Below the pieces are notes generated by a model, which was not told the origin of the DNA, ran no database searches, and was given only the letters and a program-made list of their open reading frames with translations. Positions 36,801 to 48,500 of a stretch of 64,000 nucleotides of DNA are shown here, piece after piece. The DNA is from Icerya purchasi (lineage: Eukaryota; Arthropoda; Insecta; Hemiptera; Monophlebidae). The stretch is from assembly GCA_039619475.1 (NCBI GenBank), contig CM077116.1:35723183-35787182 (forward strand), read 5' to 3'. The position numbers were made by a program, and so were the translations under genes. Every line of letters starts with the position of its first letter. The stretch's first letter is position 1.

Positions 36801-39800
36801 CACTCAGGTGACAGAGTGGAACATTCGAAAAATGTGTGATCAGAATTACATTTGCGATTATTAGTGAGCGAATGTAAAGGGCAATAAGGAGATTGTGTGA
36901 GTGAAAAACAATAACGAGATGAGACAAAAAAGACGTGATTAAAAAGCAACCGACATAAGGAAGAAATAATGTAGCGCCGTGAGGAAGGAAAGTTATGAAT
37001 TCAAGAATGTGTAGTGGAGGAAAGTGTTGAATAGAAAAACGAAACGAGAGATGATTAGAAAAGAAGGATCCCGGTCTAAGCAAAACTTAAAATGGATCTT
37101 CTCAGTTATTGGCATGTATTTGTCAAGAGAATCCATTAATAGCTACATCACGAGACAACTGACCAGAACTCTTACACTAGCATAGGAAATCAATCTGAAT
37201 ATGGTGGGTTTCGAAAGGGTTATAACCGAGCAAATGTAAAGAATGATAGGATTATAAGAATGGAAAATGAAAATGAGATTGTTTATGAAACACTTTTAGA
37301 ATCAGAAATGATTAAAAATTTACCGTCTCAAACTGGAGATATGAATAGAATGGCCCGTAACATCGCAATGGACTTCGCAAAGAAAATGGAACGAGCTGGG
37401 ATAATTAAAGAAGGATTAAAAGGTGGATAAATAAAATTAATGCGACCAGATTTGGGATAGTGCGGATCAAATACTGAAAGAAAACTGTTGAGTTCTTCGC
37501 TCGCAGAAATAAAATTGTAGGATGTGGAATAAAGAAAAATATCACCGAAAATAAGAGGAAGGAAAATCCTATTGGGAAAGAAGCTATATTAAGAGTGTGT
37601 ATACTAAAAAGTGCAGAACTTAAGCAGGAGGCTTACAGAAAACCATCATAGATAGCTCTAGAGGTGAAGAAAAAAGTGTAGAAAGATGAGCTGAACGATT
37701 TAACCGAAGAACAACTGAAATGAAATGGAATGAGAGATTGATGAAAAACATTTTATCTTGTAAAGAGGGGCAGATAAACATTATTAACAGTATTGAAAAC
37801 GCAGAGAAACATTACTAAAGAGTAGTTTTTATTTAAGAGTGATTTGTAAAATCCGAAATGAAAAGACTAATGCAATCAGGGAGACCAGGATGGAAACCAA
37901 ACATAAATGGTATATCTTTACTTTCCGGCCACCAAACAGGACGTTTGTTTAAGATGCTTTCGAAAAGCTTTCTCTTAGGCATAAAGAAAGGAATATTGGA
38001 CGAAAAGAAGGATTTTTTTTTTTTTCGGTATTTGATTAATAATGAAGGAATTCCAAAAGGGAGAAAGAGAACTACAGGATAAGATAGAGTTAGAAATATT
38101 AAGGAGAATTTGAAAAGATTGGTTAGACAATTTTTTAACAACAGGGTAAAGTACACTATGTCTATTCTCAGGGAAGAATCGTCAAAATTATTTAAAGACT
38201 AGCGTAATTTGTTAATTTTAAAAAGTGCGCTGAGAAAATGTGGCGAGGTGTCGTAAAAAAATGAAGGGTAAAAAACTTTTTCAAGCCGGATGCATAAAAA
38301 GGAAAAATAGAGTCAATGAAAGAAATTCATTTTTGTAAAGGAATGTTTATAGTTGCAGGATGATGAGAAAGAGGGACTTTAAAAACTCTCGCCATCCTCC
38401 GAATTTGGGAGAAACGAGTATTACGGGAGGAAGAAGAACAATATTTTTTCAGAAGTTTTTTTTTTTTTTTGTCATATTTAAAAACAAACTTAGCCTTGGT
38501 TTTAGTTCGTTTATAGGATAAGTCGGTAGTAATCGGAAGGACAAGCTCGGAAAGTTTCACAAGCAAATAGCATCGTGATCAGCTTATTCGCTAATCCACT
38601 ATATAGAGAAAGCAATGAAGCGCTTAGGACTCTTAGGAAAGTTTATTGATGACGAAGAGGGAAAAAAACTCGGACTGATTAATTTAGTAAATGTTTATAG
38701 GACTGAATAGGATCCATATTTGTTCGAATACACGAAAGAGAGGAGTCCAGTGTATTACAAAATTTGAACCAGTTGGTGTAAGGTTTCACTGACAAGCACG
38801 AAGGGGATTATGGGGAGGTGGAAAAGGAAAATTATTAAAGGACAGAAGAACAGGAACATGATCGCTGCCAAAAGTTTGAAAAACATTAAGACCAAGGTTA
38901 GAAGTGAAAGTTAGATGATGGCGTTCTGCAGATTGATTGATTCCTAAAGTAAATGGAAGGATAGATCGTTTAAAAGTACAACACTATAGTCGACAATTAT
39001 ATCCTAAAGGATCGAGCCATTAAAGTTACGAGAAGAGGAATGCCGGAGAGGAGAGTGAGCCTTCCAATCTACTCCAACAGTAAAGAGATGACGAAGAAAG
39101 TTAAAAAAGAAAGCAGTGGAAGACTGCGAAGATTATAATTAGCAAGAACAGGAAACAAGATATAGGAAGTAAGCAGATCCGGTAGAAATTGAAACGTGAA
39201 CAATGTTAATACTAGTTGAATCAGTAACATGCCTTCCGTCAACCGCATACACATCACTTTCATTGCAATACACAGGACGTGTTCGAGCTTGACTCCACGA
39301 CGATCATTCGACGTTAGACATCATGTACGGTGTGTCATTGTCTATCGTAAACTCTCGCGATTCACCCAAGTAAATCGACGAGAAAGAGAAATCTTCTGCG
39401 TGCTCACCGAAAAGAAGTGAAAGTTGACGCTCATTCATCCTGAGCGCAAATTCGAGGTATTTCTCTTCGGTCCACATTAATGTGTGCCGCTTCGCGAGTA
39501 GGAGATCGGTAAGGTGCGCTGGATCCTTGGAAATGGATTCGATCATCGGTTCGGCGGATGTATCCGATTCCGGCTCAGGAATGGCTGCTAATGCGAGTGA
39601 AGTATCGCGCTCGCGATATAATGACTCGTCGATGTGAATACTGTTGACGCGATACAACGGTTTAGTCACGAGAAATCGAAGCCACGCGTTCACTACTGAC
39701 TTCTTTACGTGTAGCCCTTCAAGTAGGTTGATTTGTGAATCAAATGTCGTTTAATGTGAACGTTGAACGCTCTATCGTCATCGAGTCGACGAGGCAGTTC

Positions 39801-42800
39801 CAGAACCATCGTATTTACATCGATAAGAATGTTAATAACTTGACCAACAATACGTTTTGATCCGTGCACGAAACGCAATCGACGAATTTACATAAATGAA
39901 AAACGTGGTGATACTAATCGCTCGGTTACAGGATCAAGTACCGGTAAATCAAAAGGAACCGGAGGGTAACGGAAACCGTTAATCGTAGTCATATGGGGAT
40001 TAATTTCTTGTAACAGCGATTTGTAACAAGTGTCACATACCCGTATATTGTTAGAATTTAAGTGCCCATATTTTTCGCACATTAAATTCGTTGCTTTGAA
40101 GGGAACGTGTTTCATATCCCGCTCAAACCAAAGACGATCACAGAGAGAACACGAAACACCAAATTTGTTTTGGTTGAACTGAATGTCAAATTGGTTGTCA
40201 GCGGTTGTCATCCGGTGGTCGATAAAAACATTTTGCAGCACTTCGGGATTAGCATCAACGAGAATTTCTTCCGCTTCATCGCAGACATCTGGTTTTTGTT
40301 GTCGCCATTCGCGAATTCCTTCGGCACCACTCTTCGGAGCCGGTTTATTCGAATCGATGAATCGAAGAAACGCTTCAAACTTCTCATTTTCGGTAGGTTT
40401 GGAACCGAAAGGTGTTTCGTTCATGAACTAAAGGAATTCATGGCTATTCCGAAGTTCCTCGTCTCTCTTGCGGTTACGTAATTCCCACATCGAATCGTCC
40501 ATTGATTTGGGTTTTTTATTATTTTTTATTCTTTACAAGTCACAATTAAATCGAATTTACACGCAATTACGTGAAAATTACATCGAATTGCTTAGCAAAA
40601 ATTAAATCGTCACGTAGTAGTCCAAGTGCTGTGTTTTTTTAATTCTAAATTTCGAGAATTATCGCGCAAAACCTTCAGACAGCAAGAAAAAACTCGTCGC
40701 TTAGCGCCTTTACTTAGAGCCTATGGCTAAAATTATAAAACATGGAACATTCTTTAACCTGATTTGCTGAATGCCGAATTTGTAACTGCTGCTGTTCTGT
40801 TTGGAAATGATGAATGAAGAAATGAAAAAAATGTGAAATACAAAAAGTACGGATAATCGTTTTATTTTTCTGTTTGTTCTACATGGTCGTTAGAAGTACG
40901 TACCGGTACTGTCACCAGTTTATGATAATTAAAATAACTGAGATAATTTTTCGAATCGATCCTTTCAATGCGGGGCGAGCGAAGACTGTATCAATGCACG
41001 ATCCACCATCAGTTGTCGATAGAGCGAAATTTGTTTTGAACTGTAATCCGAACGTTTCTTCCACAAACTGAACCAATCGGTGATTTTCAGGTTTCTTCAG
41101 ATCCAGGTTTATATCGCCAGACAAAATGATGGATCCATTGTCTTTTTTCAATAACTCTTTGAAAACCTCTGCTCTCTTAGGTGTGTAAGCTATCAAATTC
41201 AATTCAAAGAAATCTTCAATATCGTCAATGCTAGTGCCAGGTGAAATGTAAACCGTTACAATTAATACCCGCTGACCATTGATAGTGCTTTTGATAGCGC
41301 ATATATCAACGCACTCTTCGCTTACTTGGCACGCTTCTGTTGAGTTCTAACGAATTTTTGTAAAATGTCATCAGGTTGTGTGGAGTCTGCAGTTTTCTTT
41401 TTCGTACATGGCGACTTCCCCAGCTCGTACTTTTTCGCGTTTGAACTGAGTAACGCATCGGGAGTCCCTGAGCGCAACTTCGTCGTCGTTGTTCAGCCAA
41501 GTTTCAATTAACGCCATGACCTTGGTTTCCAGCGACTAAATCAAACGTAATTTGTGCACTCAAATGCACTACTGACTCACTATAAACCCGTTTGTCCTAC
41601 TGCATTCTTATTATAAGCGCGCTATTTCATTTTCCTTTCGGTACGCTATTTCGTCTCCCTTTCCGCGTAACGTTTTCGGGCGATTAGATCCCGGCTAAAG
41701 CATGTTCTGTGCTAAAATTTTACGGAATTATCTGCGGAATGTTAAAATGTATTACGAAATTATAAAGAGAACATTGCGTTTCGTTGCGTTACGTTGCGTT
41801 ACGTTGCACGATTTTCAGGTTGCCCCCCAGTCCAGAGACATACATGTCAAAAATTACGCATAAATTAAAAAAGAATGATAATAATCTTTTTGTTCCGGAA
41901 GAAATTACGCAAGAAAAATAAAAGTAACGGAAAAAAATTATTAATACGATAAAAAAAGGATGAAAAAACCGTCGCCCCTACTACCAACTAGCCTAATTAA
42001 ATGAAGCATAAGAACGGATGGATAGTAGATAAGAACTTCCGTTTTTTGCGACGTACTAATCCATTAAAGGACAATATGCAAAAGAAAGATTCAAAAATTA
42101 AGAATGTAATTTGATTACACTTAAGAAAATTATGAAAAGGGAGAAAGTTAAAAGAGTAATCCTTACGACTAGACTTATAATATATATATGACCGGGTTAA
42201 GCAATTAAAATTACAAAGAACCATTCGCGGTCTTTATGTTTTGTTTTGTTTTTATCCTCTTCTTGGGGCATGCCAGCAACGGATCTTTGCCCAGAAACGA
42301 CACGTGAGAAAAAGATCAGTCAGATGTAGATTCGGTCAGATATTGATCGAATAAAAGAACTGAGGATCAGAACAACGGAGATCGACGGAAACGATAAGAT
42401 AGACAAAGCGTAATAAGGATTAAAGAACTTAAGCTCTTTAAGAGATCGGAGTACAAAGAAGTACGTTGGTTCACGAGGGAAGGACATTCAAAGGATCCCA
42501 GACGGCTTCGTCATCAGGATGAAGAGGGTAACTAGGGGTTAGTGCGAGACGAAAACGAAAACGTGAGAAAGGAAAAAGAGTATGACTGAGACGTAAACGG
42601 ATAATAGAGAAAATAACGGAGCGGTAAAGCAAAGGAAAATTGTAAAACCAAGGCCGGGTAGAAAGATTAGGTTGGATAGGAAAATAAAAGGAAGATTGAT
42701 TGGAAAACGGAAAAGACATAAAAATCTAACCAAAATCCAGCATGGAACTTTTTGCACAGTGGAAGCAAATTAGAAGTGGGAATTTTAGTGAAATAAAAGC

Positions 42801-45486
42801 GGGAGGATACATCAATCTGAGCCAAGGAATCTGCCATTGTGTTACCCTCTATCCCCATAAATCTGGGGACCTAGAGCATGTCAATGTGGATAACATGAAG
42901 TGAGAAAAGAGTGTGAATGAGAGAGCGAATACGGAGGATAAAAAAATCAGAGGAGTGAGAGGGGAAATGTAAGGATATAGCTTTAAGAGCACACAGGGAG
43001 TCAGAGATAATTAAGTATTTAGAAGAAGATCAATGGGAGGAAATATGAATTATGGAACGTAGAATGGCCATTAGCTCGGCCGTAAATATAGTACAAAAAG
43101 ATGGGAGACGAAAAGATTCAGAGAAATTTATGCTCAGAAGAATAAATGAAGCTCCAACTCCATTAGCTTCCTTCGAACCATCCGTAAAAATGGTAATATG
43201 AGAGAGAAAACGGGATTCGATATATCTATGGAATTCCTGTATAACTGTTGTATTTGAAAGCAATTTGGAGGAAAGTAGAAAACATTGGGAGGATTCGAGA
43301 GATCTTCAAAATTGAAAGAAAAGCAAGGAAGATTGTTGTAAGAAATTGTACAGGATAAAAAATAATTCAGCCGCAAAGTAATGTGGGCTAGGATAGGAAT
43401 TTTCTTGGGAGTTAAGCGACAGTTTTGCAAAACAGAAAGGTATGAAGGAATAAATCTAGAATATGATAACGGTAAGCGTTTACACAAGAAACGATATCCT
43501 AAGTAGGAACTGCGTATGGAAAAGGGACCTATCTGAAGGTCAGCAGCTTCGTAAGATAAATACTGAAGGATAAAAATGAAATATATTAATCTTAAGATAT
43601 TGTATATATATATATATATATTGTTAATGTCAAAAAAAAAAAAAAAGTAGATATTAAGAAATTGATCATACATTCTAATTTATATATTGTGCAATTTATA
43701 TTAAACAAAATCCAGTTGATCTCAGAACGAGAAGTGTTTTTGCAAAAGTTCTGGGACAACTGCAATGTAAAATGTTAACCATATTATATGAATAAACTTT
43801 CCCCACCAGTTACATCTGGAATGGGGACCCATAAAAAAAAACAAAAAAACATCTAATGTGTATGTATGTCGTTAATATCCAATTTATCTGAAATGCATAC
43901 GGCTACCTCGGATATGAGAGCCTGTCTAATAATAATAATTCAATTCAATTCAATTCAAGTTTTTATTATTATTATTATTATATATAATCCATCTATGCGC
44001 AAGTTTGCGCGAGCGATGGCTATTTTAAACAACCAAAAAAATAAAAAATTTTGAAACAAAATAAAATGAGAGTTTTTTAAACAAAATATGTAAACAATAA
44101 AAAATTTTTGAACCAAAATAAAAGTTTTTTAAACAAAATATGTAAACAATAAAAAATTTTGAACTAAAATAAAAGTTTCTTAAACAAAGTAATATTAAAA
44201 ACTGCAATTATATGTAACATGCACACTGAAACATACAATCAGATGCATTTATACATTTAGACATTCTTATACATATGTGCACTCTAATTAAATACGTATA
44301 TACAAAAACTGTACTTACTATTACAGAAGTAGTAAGTTGAAAATTAAGTAAGTTAAAATTTGGTGAGCTTTTTTTTTTTTTTTTTGTTTTTCCCTTTCCT
44401 TTTCCCTCTTCATGTCTTATCTGTTTCTTTCTTTCCTTAGCTCTACTCTCGTATCTAATTTTATTTTTCCTTATCTGTGCTATTGTTAAGGTAGTAAGTA
44501 TGATAAAAGAATTTTTCGACGCTTTTAATAATAATAATAATAATAATAATAGCGGAACCATGTAAACCTAGATTTGTATACCATTGATCGATTCAGTTCG
44601 TATTTACTGGGTCGAAGTTGTAGATACGTGTCCGGAACATTGTAGTCGGAGTTACATCATCAACTCTGTTGTGGAATATGGATCCGCGGATTTTCAGAAC
44701 CTACACTCCATAAAATAGATTATGCGTGTAATGACAAATATGCGCATGAATATAGTTTATATTCTTGTTTCAGTGAGAAATATAAAGTTGCAAAATCAAC
44801 AGATTTCTAATTGCTGGTTACAATATCGAGGAATTATCTTGCTACGTAGAAACTTTCATCATAAAGCAATTTAAGTGATTCTGAAAATATAACCCAATTT
44901 TCTATCTGTATCAATAATCATTACATATTAGCGATATATAAACTTACGAAATACGTTTCGGATATACTTATAAAAATTTACTTTTATCTTTTTGGTTTAA
45001 TTAATATAGATTATTGAAAAGGAAAGTGTGTCGCGCACAATGTCAATTATATCATTAAGTTTCATAATTTTGACCACGCCGTGGACTATCTATGAAATAG
45101 TAACAGCATGCACCGGACTTAAGGTATGTGTAGCTTCTGCCTTCCCTTTTTTTTCAATAATATTGTCTCCTAGCATAACTATTATAGATAAACCTTCGAA
45201 GTAAGATAATGTGATTGAAAAGCACAGATGTAATAAATACGCAAGTTTTAAAATTAAGATTAAATTTTTAAATTTTAATGTAATTCGAATTCATTATTAT
45301 TGCAGATCTCTTCGGGTCTAGAATTTGTTATAACATTAATTGCTCTGAGCAACAGCTTTTGGAACCCTCTTTTGTACTGGTTATTAAATGGTCACTTCAG
45401 AAAAATATTTCGTTATTTGTTTATAACAAAGGTAATTTTATATTTCCATTACAAACTATTTTTTTCTCTTGTACATATATACAAAA

Positions 45487-45547
<61 letters not shown>

Positions 45548-48500
45548 CATATGTATATATATATGTTGATACGGATTGCGCGGCCTCTAGCCGGACAGTA
45601 ATAAATTAATTTTTCGTTTTGATTGATCGTTTTGGTTCGAGAGATGGCGCCAATTACCTATTCTTGAGGTGATGCGGTAGTTGTGCGTCGAAATGGCTAG
45701 AGGTCATCATGCGGTCATCTACTGACTCCGACGGGCGGGGCGGTGTGCGGTGCACTTGATGTCTATTCTTCGATGAAATGATAACGCAAGTATAGACAGA
45801 GAGCTAGCCGTTTTTATTCGGAAGATTGATCTCGTCCTCACTGTAATATACACTACGTTTAGCGACCGCGTTATCAATTTTTTTTTTTCGATTTCTTGTA
45901 AATCTCTTCTAATGATCGAACAATGGATTTTTATAGCATAAAAAGTATCATAGGATCACCTGCCCGATGGAAACAAGATAAAGCCTTCAAGATATTCAGA
46001 CGTTCTAGAGTAGACGAATAGAGGTAGTATATATGTAAACTAAGTAAAGGATAAGCGACTATTTAGAAGGATTCCTAGGTAACGGAAGAAGAAACAACAG
46101 ATGTAGGTAAATTGTCGAAAGTTATGTCAATTGATGCAGGATAAAAGAATGCATGAAGATTTCGGAGGAGAGATCGACCGATGAATCTGAGAAAGAGAAC
46201 TCTGCAAAATATACAAGGATTCTTGCATACTATTGCAAACGTTCGTAATGCTAGGAGCAGTTGTGAAAAGAAGAACGTTGTCCGGAAAAAATATGGAAGT
46301 AGAAGGTAGATTAAAGAAGGCAATACCGCCGAGAGACAAGAACTACGAAAGCGTGTGATAACCTGTTAGATCGTTTATAATTATAGCAGGCTCTAGGTTC
46401 CTAACTGTGTGTGGAAAAGGGAAGAAAAAGCATAAGAGATTCAGCGGGAAATTTTGATTTAAAAACAAAGTAATCATTAAATGGCAGCATCAGTAGGCAA
46501 GAACCGATATTTTGTCACGATTGAACGCAATTGTAGCGTAGCAGTTTGAACTAGTTTAAATTAAGAATGATTGGATGAATCTTAAATGTTTACATTTGTA
46601 TCAGATTCGAAAAATGAAACGAAAAATGATCTATATTCACTGCATTATAAAAACAGGGGCAGCGAGAAACTGTGTCTGTACGACAAATTCCCTCACGATG
46701 CAGCGTTAGATATGCCCAGCAAGTGATCAGAAAAAATTCGAAAAAATTAAACAATAGCTACTGCAAAGATGACATTTTACGAGTCAAGCGGGTCGTGTTT
46801 CGAAGTAGTCATTTGACTTGTCGGTTGTAAAAATGAGTTATCTGAAACAACAATAAAAATAATCGCGGAATTTAGTCATACCACCCGCAGTGAATATCAG
46901 CTTCAATGAAAGCATCTGATCATTGTGAAAAATACTAATAAAAGAAGTATAGCTTATCGAAAAAATATTCTTAAAACCCCAACTTAGGGGTCAATGAACT
47001 GCTGATGTCACGGACGTGTTAGATGGGAAGAGTGTATTAAAAATTTGAAACAATTTAACGAAATTTTGTAACCAAAAGTAGATTCACTGATCAACCCGTT
47101 TATTAAATGGAAGCTTCCGGTCACTAGAAGATGAAGACTATAAACATAAAAGCAGATAAATTTCCGCCTACAAAATAACCATCCTTCTACTTTAGTCAAT
47201 GATTTCTGTAATTAATCGGTCGATATTAATAGCCAACCACGATTATAGAAAACTAGTCTAAACACGTCAGTTGTAATGCTTTATAAAACAAAACATTTTC
47301 CAAACGGTGATTACAATTTCGTGATTTGGTTAATTAACGGGTTTATTTGATTTTAAACATCATCACAAATTAATGATAAGGACGTATAAAAGTAGTAAAA
47401 TACGGACTATAAAAATACCTAAAAAAACTACCAAGAACTATTCTGTAAATAACTAACGATTAGCACACAGGCTATTATAATTTACCTACGCAACGTCTTA
47501 GTTCATAAACAAAATAATAATTTAGAAAAAAAAAAATGATATGAAAAAATTAACAAAAAACGGTTACGATTTAAGTATTGTTCCAACCGTTGTCATGTAT
47601 ATCCTTTTTTACACATGGAATAGATGTATAAATATGGGCGTGTAAAATATCAATTAGTGCTTTTATTTAATAACGTTTTTGCAGATATTTCTTTTACAAT
47701 ATTCCATAGCGAAATGTTGCTTCGGAGTTTATTTTGTACATGGAATCAGTTAAATTTTTTCGGAAAATTAGTTCAGTTTACATCAATTTACATAAAATCA
47801 AAGAATTTATGTTTTTTCATTCTTTCGGAGTGCATCATACGGCCGTATCTGACACACTTTGAAAATAACGCCAAAATTTCTCAACATCAAGATCACCACC
47901 ACTGATGTCAGTAAATAGTATCGCGCTGCAGAAATAATGCTCATCTGAGAATTATTTAAAATCTGTGACCGTTGCACAGTGTAGACGCGAAATAGTGTCG
48001 GAGTCGCTGAACTTTTTGAGTAGAAAATTAATTTTTATGGTAGCTTCAGGGAGACGAGAAGTAACATTAAAAATGTGAAAAAAGATTAGATTTTAATTTG
48101 AATAGAAACAGAGGAAAGCTAGAAAAAAATCAAATAACACATTATGTTTTTAGTTTTCATATATAAAAACATAACGCATTAAAAAAATTGATATAAATTT
48201 TTGTCCTTGCCCCCTCCCCCAGCCATCGGAGAATATTGATTCTCGCTGAGGACTGAATGAATTGTGTAAAAAAGTAATACAATCCCCATGTGTTATCTCC
48301 TTTTTCAGGTTTTACGAAGAAAAACAATGCTAACCGGGAAAAAAACGATGAATAATGAAGGCGATGCGTCGAACAAAGATCCGACCGATTTAAGTAAAAC
48401 AAACGGCGATACGTTGCAGTATTCGAAGGCAGTAAATGGCGGTGCCTACTTCATCAAATCAGAAAACAACGATCGGCCGCTTTACAATAATCACTGTTCT

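Noticed and set aside
37258..37428. Plus-strand frame [20 protein letters not shown]..
   Set aside because: The opposite strand reads clearly as LINE-A RNase H ([10 protein letters not shown]), so this is a shadow.
44042..44195. Possible CRISPR-like direct repeats
   Set aside because: Contiguous diverging tandem units without spacers, in a eukaryotic intron.
45300..45601. Frames encoding poly-Thr-His through the AC repeat
   Set aside because: These are the TM7 exon read through its splice donor into a microsatellite.
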